Assembly (NCBI GenBank): GCA_019916065.1
Contig: CM034240.1
Span: forward strand, 39,520,561 to 39,584,560
DNA from: Vitellaria paradoxa
Lineage: Eukaryota > Streptophyta > Magnoliopsida > Ericales > Sapotaceae
Direction: 5' to 3'
Length of the DNA: 64,000 nucleotides
The notes under the pieces were generated by a model, which saw only the letters and a list, made by a program, of their open reading frames with translations, made no database searches and had not been told where the DNA came from. Below, piece by piece: positions 23,548-35,220 of the stretch (position 1 is the stretch's first letter; the number at the start of each line of letters is the position of its first letter). A program made the translations under genes and the position numbers.

Positions 23548-26500
23548 TCAAAGGGAGGTGCTTGGTAAAGAACCCATTAAGATGATGTTATCACTGCCTT
23601 TAGGACCCAGTAACTTTCCCGGGCTTCCCTTGGTGAAGAGTCCAGAGAGAAATCCCGTGGTAGAATTGGAATCTGATTTCCTCCCATACAAGTCCAACGT
23701 GCTCCTGCTCAACTCTTTCCCAATTTTGTGGCTTGCATTAGCTGAGCCTCCCTTGTCAAGCGCCTCCCCACAGGGACAGCTTGGGATCTTCCTGAAGCAA
23801 GGCTTATGGAAAACTGATTTGCAAGATTTGCACCGCTCAATTTCTCCTTCCTGTCAATTATTGCACTGGTTCAGTTTCATGAAACCATAAAACCTATTCT
23901 CGTTAACAACTGAATTATTAAGCTATGTTTGACACACGGGAATAAAATAGAAAGAGATGTGAGAATGGAATGTGTTGTTTGGTTGCTAACGAGAAGATCT
24001 TGGGAATAGAATGGACATTCCAATTCCTACAATTTAATTACATATTTTAAATATGATGAAAATCGTTCTTTCGAGCCTACCAACTTACTTTTTGTCCCTA
24101 TTTAAATATCCTGCAAAAGAAAGTGCAAAGGAATTTTTATGGGGAGGTATGGGTGAGGGTAGACATTTTCATTTGTAAGATTGGAAGACAGTTTGCAGAC
24201 CTTTGAAGGAAAAGGGGTTTAAGGATCAGGAATTTGAAGGCATTCAACTTGCATCTTCCTGGAAAGTGGTAGTGGAGTGGAGAAAAGTCATAGCAGCAAA
24301 GCTCAGGGAAGAGCGGCAAGGATGGGAAATTAGACCCAGCTTACATACTCATCGTGTGGGTATCTGGAAGGGCATTGGGAGTGTGTAGGACTTGTTTTCG
24401 AAGGGTGTAGACGGAAAGTAGGCAAGAGCAATAGATTACGGAGTCATTGGTGTCCCCAAAGGGAGGTTGATGGAATTGGTTCCGGACTTCTATAAGTTGC
24501 AGTTGACCAAAAAGGCGTGGCAGGTTGTTTGAACAGGGGGGAGAATGGGAGAGTTTGGCATGTAGAATTGAGGAGTAGTTTGAAAGACGAGAAATTGGAG
24601 AGTTTTGTGGCTGTGGGGGGTGATATAGACCTGGTGCGATTTAACCCTCTGAGAATTATGCTGATCGTCAACTATGACAGAATCACCGAAATCTTGCGGA
24701 GGGATGACCGAGGCAATTTGAAACAAGAGAGAGAGAGAGAGAGTATGCTAGTAGTAGTGATGAAGTATGGATGATAGGTGATAGACCCTCCAAGTGAGGA
24801 AGGTTTATATAGGCGAGGAGGGAACTTTTTTGGGCGGGAGTCAAAGCCTTGTATCCGTTAGGAGGATATTAAAGTCTTGACTCTTGACTCCTTGCGCCAC
24901 TGAAGGATAAGGATTCCCCTCCAGGAATCTCTCTCTAGATTGGTTGGGGGGACCTCCTACGGTCCCTTAATTCTAACCACCAATCCGCTAAACCCCTGAT
25001 GATCCCGCATATTATAACGTCTATTAGAAAAATCACCCGGACCTTGTTCTTAATTTGAGGAGAAGAGCGCCCCACAGGGGATCTTGTTGTGATAAAAGTA
25101 CCACGTGATTTTCTAGTGGCTCGCCAACAATGTTAGAGATGTACAATTGTGCCGCTAGAGGGAGCGACGGAAAGAGGCAAGCCTGGGCCATATAGCTACA
25201 GCCCCATTACCTACAATGGAAGATAATGTGAGCTAAGATACAGCTAAGATGATACAGCAAGCAAATTATAATTTGATGGGTCATCTTTAGTCTACTAAGG
25301 TGTAGGTAGGGGTGACAAAATGGGCGGGTTGGGCGGATTAGTGATGGGTTTAAACGGATTTGAGGTTAAATGGGTGCAACCCAAACCCACCTATTTAAAA
25401 GGCGGGTTAGATATGGGCAGTTGAATACTGGTTATTACAAACCCATAAACCCATATAATAACCCATTTACTTATAACTTAACTTATTTTTAAAAAATTAA
25501 AAATTAAAAATTTATTTCAATTAATGTGTATATATATAAATACATCAATATTTATTATATATATATAATATTAAATATTATATTTACAATTTTCAGTTAA
25601 TTTCGAATTTATACGAACCGATTTATTTTTTATTCAATTTTAAATCAACAACTTTCTCTCTCTGTGTAGGTGTGGGTGTGTGTGTGCGCGCGCGTGCTCG
25701 AGTGTGTGTACGTGTGCGCGCGCGCGTGTGTGCATGCGTGCGTGCATGCGCGCCCACGCGTGTGAGTGTGTGTGCGAGTGCGTGCGTGTGTGTGGGTGTA
25801 TGTGCATGTGCGCCCGCGTGCGCGTGCATGTGCGTGCGCGCGTGTGTGGGTGTGTGCGTGTGTGTGTGGATGTATTTGTGTGTGTGTGCGCGCGTGGGTG
25901 TGGGTGTGTTTGCGTGTGTGCGCGCGCGCATGCGTGTACGCGCGTGGGTGTAGGTGTGTTTGCATGTGCGAGCGCGCGTGTGGGCGTGTATGCATGTGTG
26001 TGTGCACGCGCACGCGCTTGTATACGCGTTTGTGGGGGTGTGTTTGCATATGCATGTGCGTGCGCGCATGTGTGTGGGAGTGTGTGCGGGAGAGCGCGTT
26101 TGCATGTATGCGCATGTATGCGCGCAAGCATGCAGGAATGTGTGCGCGAGCGTGCGTGTTTGCGTGTATGCGCGCGCGCGCACGTCTGTAGGAGTGTGTT
26201 TGCATGTGCGTGTGCGTGCGCGCATACGTGCGTGTTTTTTTGTGTGTGCGCGCTCTCTCTCTGGAGAGAGAGAGAGAGAGAGGTGAAAGTAGTGTAAAGA
26301 GGGGGATTAAATTAATTTTTTTAATTTAAATAGGTGTTTTAACGGGTCCCGTTTCACAATCCAATTACACCTGCTTATAAGTGAATATTTTATAAGTTAC
26401 CCAATTACAACCCAATTAGTTAAATAATAGGACCCAAACCCATTTATTATGGGTTTAATTGGGTAGGTTGATGGGTTTGGGTCGATTTTGCCACCCTTAG

Positions 26501-28699
26501 ATGTAGGATAGCGAAGATACAATGAGCTAGAGTCATGTAAAGAACGGTATACTCAAAGTCAGATCGTTCCACAAAGACTTGAGAGATAGATGGGTAACAG
26601 ATTTTCGGTGGGGTAAGTTACAGAAGACCAAGGTCACTCTTAAAGTGGCTTTTTTTGCACGATGAGCAGTTAGGTAGAGCATTTTGACATTAACAACCTT
26701 AAAAGACATGGGTGCATGCATGTGAATTGGTGTTGTCTGTGCAAGAAAGAAGAAGTCGTCTATTAGTGCAAGTTCAGCGGGAAGTGCTCTGCTAGTATCA
26801 TTTGTAAAATTGCATGGGTTGCGATTGCATACCATATATGGCAAGAAAGGAACTCAAAAATTCATAGGGGACTATCAAACTCAATACCAAGAGTGATTAT
26901 TATTATCAAGCACGAAGTAAAACTAAAAGTTTTTCAACTTTCAACTGCTAAAAACACAAATGTTAATGTAAATCTATATAACAATTGGGGGATCCCTCTT
27001 ATAATCAAGGGTTTTTGTATACAGGGGCATGCCCCCTTGATATTGTATACATTTTCCCATTAATCCAAATTATACTTATCCTTAAAAAAAAAAAAAAGTC
27101 ATCTATTTTTTACTTGTTCATTCATTGCCAACGGATGTTAGAGCTTTGGGAAATTATCATAGGAAGTTTGGGGATGCAATGGTCCGAGTTAATTGAACAG
27201 TTCGTTGATTGAGTGGTGGGATACTCTCCATGCAACAGGAAAAGGAAGGCTTGGAAGTTGGCGTCATTCTATGTTTGCTGGTTGGCATGGAGAGAAAGGA
27301 ACAGGCAAACTTTCCAAGACATTGCTTTACCTTTGTATAAAGTAAATAGCTTGCTTTTACAACTTTGTATGGTTGGGTGGATGGAGTGGTTGATCTCAAC
27401 TTTTGTAGAAAAGTTTGAGTGAGTAGAAGCGGGAGAGGGAGATTTCGGGTACAGTGGATTTTTTCTAGTAAATTGAAGAGTTTGCTAAGCGAGTGGCGGG
27501 GATACTCTCTGTGCAATAAGATAAGGAAAACTTGAAAGTTGGCGTCATTATGTGTTTGCTTGCTAGCATGGCGAGAAAGGAATAAAAGAACTTTCCAAGA
27601 CATTGCCTTTGTATAGAGTGAAGAAGTTGGCATCATTCTGTATTTGCTAGCCAGCATGGCGAGCGAGAAAGGAATTAAAGAACTTTCCAAGACAGTGCTT
27701 TTGTATAGAGTGGAGAGTATGCTTTTTGCAAATTTGTACAGTTGGTGCTTTAGGGGAGTGGGGGGTGATCATAACTCGAACAATTTCTTAGATCTTGTAA
27801 AAAACGTGAGTAAGGACAGCAAGAAGTGCTTTACTTTCTATTATAAGGGCATTTTCTTAACGCTATCCCATTAATAATATTTATTTACTAATTAAAAAAA
27901 GAAAGAACTGTAATAAAAGATTGCTAGCATCAATTTTTTAAATACTATAAAAGTAAATTCTATTTTTTATGTTTTTACCAATCACCAAAAAAAAAAAAAA
28001 CACGTTGATAAGATGAATATTTCTCAGCCTTTTGGGAAGCCAGCAATAAAAATTTGGGAAAAAAACAGACTCGAGGGTAAACAATTATTTTTTGGATCGA
28101 CTTAGAATTGGCTCGTAATTTTCTTAGATATTAAGAAACACATTGATGAATATTTTTTTAGCCTCTTGAAAAGTTCAAAATAAAAAAAAAATAAAAAAAA
28201 AGTGAGACGAGGGTAAAAGGTCATTTTAAGCCTAAGGTCAAATCAAGCTGAATTTTATCTAGCTATTAAAAAACATGTCGATAAATATCTTTTTAGTCTT
28301 TTACGCAACCCAAAATATGACTCTGGAAAAAAGTGAGCCTAGTAGTAAAATGGTCATTCTACGACTTAAGTTCGGATCGGCCCTAAATCTGCTGAGCTAA
28401 TAAGAAATTTGCTGCGGAATACTTCCTCAACATTTTGGGACAATCATAATTCCAATCTAGACTAAAAACAAGCTTAGAAGTAAAATAGCTATTTTATAGT
28501 ACAAGTTTGGATTGGTCTGAAATTCATTAAGCTAATAAGAAATTTGCTAAAGATTATTGCTAAATCTTTTGGAATGTCTAGAATGCAAATCTAAGCCAAA
28601 AAGAAGGCCTAAAAGTAAAATGGTTATTTTCACGACTTGAAAAAGTGATCAAGAAAATCTATGATCACATACTCATTTTTTCTTGATCGCATACTCATT

Positions 28700-28759
<60 letters not shown>

Positions 28760-31700
28760 AACATAATTTTGATTAGAATGGGATGGCTATTTAATAATTT
28801 GATTTAAAGAATGCCTTTTCCCGCTTAATGTAGGAATAGCCATTCCTATGGGATAGCATTCTAACTTTATTTCTTAATGCCAAACGTGAGAATAGGTTAA
28901 AATGAGAATACATTACATTCTATTCCTACATACCAAACATAGCCTTAGTGGATGCCTAATTTAGATTACGGTATAATACTTGTGAAGTTTTGTGTCTCAG
29001 CAAGTCTACATCCTTGTTAATCAAGCATTTCAAATCATCAAATATCATAAGATCCTATACAAACAATCTTAGCATCTTCCATGCATCTTAGTTATCTGGG
29101 CAATATACGTAGTGTTATCCCAGTAATTGGAGAGACTGTGAACCATCCAATGCATCAGAGCAACATTTCTTATGTATTCAATAATGGTGCATGCAGCAGC
29201 AATGGATTGGAAGGAGAGCATGAAGTCCATGTATAACGAAGAGATGTACAATATTAAGAAATACCAACCTGGAAAGGAAAAATGAGAGAAGATGGGTCAT
29301 GACAAGCTTGTCGTGCATTGCAAGGGACACCCACATCACAGCATACAAGGCATTGCTCTGTAATGTGTTCCAGTATTTTCCTTGCGACTGTATCTACCAT
29401 CGCAGGTAGCGCTGCAAAATGAAATTGTGAACACCAAAATAATTAGACGAACATCAGTTAAAAAATATGTCAAGTCAAACATCTAGAGGAAGTGAGGAGG
29501 TAGCAATTAATATGTCCTAGTAACATGAGATGGTGGCACTCGTAGCACAAGGAAAGATAGAATAAGGAATCAATTGCAAGAAGCTATTTGAGGATAAATT
29601 GAGCAACATTTTCTATAGTGGCTTTCTGGTCATGTCAAAGGAAGACCAATTAATGCAACAAAGAGGCATGATGTATCCAAGTTAATTACCCAAAAAAAAA
29701 AAAATGATGTATCCAAGTTGAAGTGATATACGAAGGCGTAATCCTCAAAATAGATAAACAAATAAATAAATAATAAGATGAGGTAGTTAGAAAAATACGA
29801 TGGCGTCTCATTAAGCGAAAAAGGTCACAGCCTCTAACTAAAGTAATGGAAATGAGTGTCCGAACAGCTCAGAGGCAGAGTAGGCAGAGTATGATCCATC
29901 ATAAAGCTTAGTGCCATCCACATATAAATATCAATATAAATGCTTGTAATTTCCTTCAATTAAAAGAAGTGCAACAACTTTACATGTAAGTATAAGACCC
30001 CAAACCCACCCTATACAACAAACCAGCACAGGATGTTGAGAAAAACAAAAATAATCGAAATTGAACAAATTAAATATAGCAAGATCAACTGCATGGCCAC
30101 TTAAGCAAGGATGAGAAATACAGGAACATATTTTGAAGTCCAGATCTTTACTATAAATGTCAACAATGTTAAATACAGACTTAAAACCTTATGAATGAAT
30201 GGGGGCAATAACTCAAATTTATTTTAATGGCATTTGAGACAAATATATGCTCTAAACTGGGAGAAAATTGAGCAAATACCATAATGGTATGAAATGCAAA
30301 AACCAAATATGTTTTGAAATTCTCATAAAAAATCATGAGAAGAGAAACATGCAACATGGTCTCTGCTATAGTGCTGCCCAAAACATACAAAACTAAGCTG
30401 ATCTCAATAGAATGTCTACTGGAGTTCTAAAAGTGTTAAAACATAGACGCGGACTATTAACGAGTACTGAGTAGGCTGTGAATTGCGTACACAGGCCATA
30501 CAGGTAAATGCACGACAGAATGAACCCTCACAATGTTTCTTCCCACAAGGACATAAAAGAGCAAAGAACTTGTAATTGAAAGCTAACCTGCAAATGCCCC
30601 TTTTGAAAGATCGATGAGGTCTCTAAGTGCAAAAAAATCATTGCTTTCAAGAAGATATCTCCGGGAGGCAAGTCCTTTGTAAATTGACATACGGAATGGA
30701 CAATGAACATATGGAAGCATGGTTCCTATTCTTCTTCTGACACTCATCACTTGTTGCAAAGCAGGGACCTTGGAGAATAGAAAAGGATTAACGGCACTCA
30801 CACAAAGCATTGGCTGCAACAAGATAAAATCATTGAATAAATGCACGGTGTTAGAAGATAATAATTAAGCAGGACATGAAGGCTAAACATGGTTTCTCAA
30901 CCAATAATGTAGTCAAAAATACATATCTGAAATGTGTATATAAGCACAGAGCCTTTGAGGACATAAGATTACCTTAATATTTGTGAACCTTATCATCTAG
31001 ATCCAAGACCATTGCATTTAAACAAAACATTTTATCATAGAAATGATGATTCAAGGCATGGTTTTATGTTTTTTACATCAATCAATTAAAATAAGATAGC
31101 TCCCCAGAAAACATGCAAGAAAGGTGCCCGCATATTGACCAATTCACTTCTCTTTCTTGCTACTTTTTCAGTGTCAAATTAAATAATTTTTCCAAGGTCA
31201 TGCAAAGCTGGTGTTTTCTAATAGCTTTCACATGAGAAGAATAAGAACGAATAACTGGCGATGAGGACATCATCCCTTATAATTTAATTTCTACTTCAGT
31301 TGCGTACTCGTAATTTTTCAACCTTTTACTCTATCCACAAAGAATTCACAGATGACAAACTTCACGTACTGCATGTTCACTAATGTTGCATTACCTTGTC
31401 ATGAATAGATTCCAGATATGATTTAGCCAATTGAGAAACTGGATACTGAGTAAAATCCCAGTGATGCAAAACTCTTGCTGGCAAGACAGCAGTTTCATTT
31501 CTATGGCATGAAGAACAAAACAACTGACCAGTGTATTCACAAAGACGAGGCTTGCCCCACCCAAGTGTCTGTACAAATTCTAGCATCCTGGTTTTCCCAT
31601 CGTCAAAATTTCTGTGGCATCCTGCACATATATAATGTTGTGCTTCTAAAATCTGTTTTACAGATTTATATGGTTGGATTTCAACAATAAGTGATATGGT

Positions 31701-34605
31701 CTTCCCAAATGTCAATATGCTGCCCATGCCTCTGGCAGAAAAGGGAGACTCAGAGTCACCTGCATTAGATGCTGGAGAACTAGGAATATCCTTTGGTGGA
31801 GACAAGAACGACATTAGAGTACTTAGAAGACTGGATGGAAACCTGCAGTGGAGGATGGATCGTAAACACTCTTGAATAAGAGCACTTCTTTCTGCAACAA
31901 CATCAGGAGAGACATTCCCAAAAATCTTTCTGGATTCCCGTTCGACAGAGGACCAAGGAGAAGGAAGCATCCAACCGTGACCGGTAAATAATGTTTTCAA
32001 CTGCCGATAGAGAGTGCAAAAATCACGGTACCGTCGTTCAACCTCCCAATGATCCTTTCCGCTCCACACTCTTATTACATAAACAGTGTATTCCTTCACT
32101 CCAACCAGTCTTTCACCAAATGAGACATCTCCCTTCTTCTGCTTTGCACCTACTACTTCAACTCCGTCAATTGTAGGATGATGCTGCATAAATGGGCAAG
32201 CACTGTCATTCCCAGAAGTTGAAGCAGTTGATCCACCATCTCGCAGAGGCAGATGTAAATGGAATTGATTTGCTCTCTCAACCTGGGTGAGCCTAACCCC
32301 TGGAGACTCTGTAGATTCAAGTAATATTTCTTCCATTTCATGGACAACTTCATTGTAGAATTCATTTAATTCAAGATTCTCTGTCTGCACAATATGGTAA
32401 AATAACAAATATGAGCATAAAGAGATGAGGAATTTGAACTACAATTTGAGAAATGGATCCCAAAATAAAAACCTCGAGGAAGAAATGAAGTCGGCATCTC
32501 ATCATAGACAGTATTTTACCGATGATACACTCACAAGTAAGTGCATCAGTTGAGCCCCAACCTCATCTTAACTTTCACCTCAAGTATGCAAACTGTCAAA
32601 AACTAATTTGTGCAAATTTATATGATGCACATATGCATATGCTAATGTGGATGTACATAGTTGTCAATCAGGTTCTTATAAAAAAAGTTAAAACAACAGA
32701 ATATTCTTGCGATTGGTTGAATGTAAAAAAGACAAAAGAAAGGAGAAACTAAATTGCTACTCTTTATATGCATGGAAATTGCCACCTCACCTTAGCTTCT
32801 TTAGTACGGTCTTCAAAGTGATCGAATAAAGCAGGAGAATCCTTTTGCGATTTCTTAATATCATTCTGATCCATTGGCTGTGATGAACATTCTTCTCTAA
32901 GGTGACCAACCCTTTGGTCTTCAGGTGTTTCATTTGATGCTGAACAAATTTGGCCATCTGTAACATCAGAAAGGGGATCCAACTGTAAAGTTGATATATC
33001 TGGCTCTTGACATTTTGAAATTTGATTGTCATCGACATTGTCGAATTCTTGAGTACTTAAACGTGGTCTCCAATTTCTCAAATCACCATCTATAAAGCTT
33101 AAACCTTTCTCCAAAGGTGCCTCTTGTGATAGTTGATCCTGCTCTCTTGGTAAGATATCACTACCAGAACAGGTCTTAAGACAATCGGCCAACTCATTAA
33201 GATCCCCAGTTTGATTGTTAGTAAAAAAAACATCCACTGCATCTTTTCCTTGCTCTGTCTCACAAAAATTCAAAAAATCAACTGGAGTTAAAGAAGCATT
33301 TCCAGTGCACCCTGCCAGTTCATCAGCACCTTGAGCTTGACTGCTATCAACAGAAATATCCATCACCATTTCCCCTTGCTCTGAACCAACACCGGGAAAG
33401 CCAATATTAGTCTGAAAAGGAGAACTCAGAGGTTTTTTTTCAGTTTCAACATTTGGTTCTTTCTTCTCCAAAATTATTGAATCTATATTTGATTCCCTTG
33501 TTTCTTGCTCAAAATCATCCCAATCATCTGCACCAAAAGCTGAAGATGAGCTCATAAGCAACGATTTTTCCTTATTAACATTTGATTCCTGATGGTACTG
33601 CATGTTCCTCTGATGCAAGTAATCCATCTTCTGCTCATCATCTGTACCATCTCCAAACATTGAATCTTCACCTTCAGAATGCTCAAATCTGGATGAAGCT
33701 TTATCTTCATCTGAGCACCCTCCACCCTCCCTCTTATTGAATTCCACATCAGAATGTGAATATAAGTCATCTAAACAACTGTTAACTGGTTTAAAATTTA
33801 TAGGAGGGCGGTCCTCCCCCTCAGCCAGTGCTGAAGAATGGGTATAACTGTTAACCCCAGAGCTTAAAATATTTTCCTCAATGGCTTCTTTATTAGTAGT
33901 CTGCTGAGCAGATACAGTTCCACCAGAACTTTGCATAAATGCTGACTCACTGGGGTCTATCCATTGAACAACACCCTGGCTATCATCTCCAACATAAAGT
34001 TCCTCGTCCAATACAGTATTTAAATCCATCACTGCTGGTAACTCTGAATCACTCTCAACCTTTGACGACACCATATCACCAGTATTTGCACCACCGGACA
34101 CGTGCCATAATGAACTGTCCATGCTTCTGCACGAATTCAACCCATCATTCATCGCCACCAAATTTTTCCCTTCTACATCATTTCTCAGCTCGAAACTGCT
34201 CTTTCCTTCACAAGATTCAATTCTATGATCAGATAAACAGCCTGATCTGCTCGAAGATGAAGGCTTCCAGTCTCCGGAATTTCTACGAAACCCACCTCCC
34301 AATTGGAAATTCTCCAAACTACCAACATCTCCAAGACCAAAACTCCTCACAGACCCAAACTCAGAATCACCACAGTCTTGAAATGTTCCTATTGAGCTAC
34401 ACAAACTCGGGGTCCCCATTGCTGAATTGGCACTACAGTACCTCTCGAACTCGGAATCCCCACACGAGGAGTACGGTGAATAAACAGGAGACTCATCACC
34501 ACCATCCGATTTGGGAGATTGACAAGGCAGCAGAAAAAGCTCATCATGTGGATCCGGACGGGCAACTTCGGAAGAGGGCTCCCGAGTCCCCTCTCCATTC
34601 ATCAT
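23548..34605 (-). CDS. PX-domain protein with C-terminal Rubicon-homology zinc region
   Basis: Five coding exons in transcript order: 34605-32791, 32384-31395, 30813-30588, 29411-29269 and 23850-23548. All are GT/AG and in phase, giving 3477 nt and 1158 residues. Residues 1-605 are long, acidic and serine-rich, probably disordered. A PX domain lies at about 697-795, with the RRYRDF phosphoinositide-binding signature and PSPWSS loop. From about 857 to the end, cysteine/histidine pairs ([49 protein letters not shown]) form the Rubicon-homology/DUF4206 zinc fold found in Rubicon, PLEKHM1 and plant PX proteins. The family points to endosomal or vacuolar membrane traffic; this is inference. An acceptor (gatcaacag) sits directly before the ATG, so a 5' UTR intron is likely. 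Introns 1-3 are 406, 581 and 1176 bp; intron 4 is 5418 bp and transposon-filled. Confidence 0.92.
24110..24620 (+). pseudogene. LINE (L1-type) reverse transcriptase tail, 5' fragment
   Basis: Plus-strand translation, with frame changes, gives typical plant L1 ORF2 sequence downstream of the polymerase domain: a [16 protein letters not shown] run, [14 protein letters not shown] and HRVGIWKGI. Frames are broken and stops are present, so it is dead. It lies antisense to the PX gene, inside its last intron. The continuation is found from 26508. Confidence 0.6.
24781..25298. repeat. LTR-like fragment
   Basis: Has a TATA-like ggtttatataggcgagg and a layout like a retrotransposon LTR, and separates the two LINE pieces. 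Part of it resembles 2895-2950 in the first gene's intron. No ends or target duplication could be fixed, so this is tentative. Confidence 0.3.
25307..26499. mobile_element. hAT-type element carrying a GT/GC tract
   Basis: A 1193-bp element with ends TAGGGGTGACAAAAT and, inward from the right, TAAGGGTGGCAAAAT (13 of 15 match). It is flanked by an 8-bp target duplication, ggtgtagg (25299-25306) and gatgtagg (26500-26507), 7 of 8 matching. Subterminal sequence is rich in gggtt/aaccc motifs, including aacccataaaccc. No transposase is visible, and half of the element is a purine-pyrimidine alternating tract. Confidence 0.72.
25664..26255. repeat. About 590-bp alternating purine-pyrimidine (GT/GC) tract
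   Basis: Nearly unbroken alternation of G/A with T/C on the + strand, made of gtgtgt, gcgcgc, gcatgc and gtacgc blocks with occasional ggg or gag breaks. It is followed by a short ct/ga inverted microsatellite (26252-26281). Such sequence is the classic substrate for left-handed Z-DNA. Long open frames in all registers (Cys/Val/Arg-rich or His/Thr/Ala-rich) are a by-product of composition, not genes. Confidence 0.85.
26508..27880 (+). pseudogene. LINE ORF2 C-terminal tail, 3' fragment with internal duplications
   Basis: Continues the LINE of 24110-24620. It shows a degenerate zinc-RVT stretch ([12 protein letters not shown], then [12 protein letters not shown]), a break by another insertion (26765-27096), then [17 protein letters not shown] and [20 protein letters not shown]. 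The W-R-E-R-N-R-x-x-F segment then recurs in decayed form near 27545-27600 and 27640-27700. This indicates two partial tandem duplications of the last part of the element. Stops and frame changes are numerous. Confidence 0.65.
26765..27096 (+). mobile_element. 5'-truncated second LINE inserted in the first
   Basis: Encodes a different L1 ORF2 end ([19 protein letters not shown], then [19 protein letters not shown]) and finishes in a 14-A run at 27082-27096. It is bounded by a short target duplication, aagtcgtctatt (26753-26764) and aagtcatctatt (27095-27106). Removing it restores the reading order of the host LINE. Confidence 0.6.
28070..28640. repeat. Degenerate minisatellite, about five units of about 133 bp
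   Basis: The phrase (a/t)agtaaaatggtcattt recurs near 28075, 28209, 28341, 28470 and 28611. Each copy is followed by ga(c/t)tta(a/g)(g/a)tt(c/t)ggat-like sequence and a gctaataagaaatttgct-like segment. The units have diverged. The array lies in the PX gene's last intron. Confidence 0.55.
28701..28756. repeat. (CT)28 microsatellite
   Basis: A perfect 56-bp CT repeat at the inner edge of the right Harbinger-end fragment. It is uninterrupted, so length variation among individuals is likely. Confidence 0.97.
29668..29719 (+). mobile_element. Micro-insertion M4 with poly(A) and target duplication
   Basis: A 20-bp insert at 29684-29703 (aattaccc plus 12 A) lies between perfect 16-bp copies of atgatgtatccaagtt (29668-29683 and 29704-29719), in intron 3 of the PX gene. 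Confidence 0.65.
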
Positions 34606-34951
34606 CTGTTGATCAGTAATAGATGAAATCTTTAGGAACCCAAGTCACCAAAACTTCATACAAAGTCATGCAACCAAAACCCCTCTGGAGAATCAAAATT
34701 CAACTAATCAAATAACAGTATAAAAACCCAGATCATACCTATCAATTCAATAACAAATTTTCCCCGATAATCTGTTACACAACAGAAAATATAAGCTAAT
34801 TCACTGCAATTTTTAAGGGCTTTAATTGAAGAAATGGGGGTTTGGGTACTGTTTTTGTTGTGGAAAATTGACAAGAATCCGAAGAAGAATTTGGTTTAAT
34901 AAATGAGGACACGAAAGTGGAGAATGAAATTACACAGGTGAACTTACATAC

Positions 34952-34986
<35 letters not shown>

Positions 34987-35220
34987 TAGATAACCTTGTC
35001 CTAAATCGCGTTGTCAGAAGGGGGGGGAGAGGGAGAGGGTGTATGAACTCGTGGCATCTGCGACGTCGTGGTGTTGTCTTCTGGAAACGCAATTTCAATG
35101 TCCGTGATGGGAAAACGGAGAGCGGAAAACAACTACGAAGAAGAAGCCGCTACGATGTCGTATTGCAGGATTGCCTGATCCAGCGACAGGAGATGATAAA
35201 AATCACCATCCGCTATTTAG
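34606..35220 (-). promoter_or_regulatory. 5' UTR and promoter region of the PX gene
   Basis: On the minus strand the ATG is preceded by gatcaacag, so the leader is probably spliced. Further upstream a (GA)n run on the + strand (about 34964-34988) gives a CT-rich leader, common in plant 5' UTRs, next to a (TA)n run. The sequence becomes GC-richer up to about 35200, then changes abruptly to AT-rich desert. Confidence 0.4.

Larger units (their letters stand above)
23921..28944. mobile_element. PIF/Harbinger (Tourist-like) MITE ends enclosing 5 kb of nested insertions
   Basis: The left end AGCTATGTTTGACAC and the right end, read inward, GGCTATGTTTGGTATG are inverted. Similarity continues inward: ggaataaaatag/ggaatagaatg, then gagaatggaatg/gagaatacatt, then tttggttgctaa/tttggcattaag. 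TTA flanks both sides (23918-23920 and 28945-28947), the usual Harbinger 3-bp target. The left piece (to about 24090) and right piece (from about 28757) together look like one ordinary MITE of about 350 bp. LINE, hAT, minisatellite and other DNA now fills the gap. Confidence 0.65.

Noticed and set aside
23558..23890. 110-codon plus-strand ORF
   Set aside because: It is antisense to the final cysteine-rich exon of the PX gene, which splices in phase.
25623..26297. Several overlapping ORFs of 90-205 codons on both strands (Cys/Val/Arg-rich or His/Thr/Ala-rich)
   Set aside because: They are produced by the alternating GT/GC tract, which lacks stop codons in most frames. There is no domain, no splice logic, and the tract lies inside a transposon.
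27157..27690. 177-codon minus-strand ORF
   Set aside because: The plus strand here carries the recognisable L1 ORF2 tail (WRERNRQTF), so the minus frame is a shadow.
33939..34619. 226-codon plus-strand ORF rich in His, Ser and Pro
   Set aside because: It is antisense to the first coding exon of the PX gene, whose frame, splice sites and domains are well supported.
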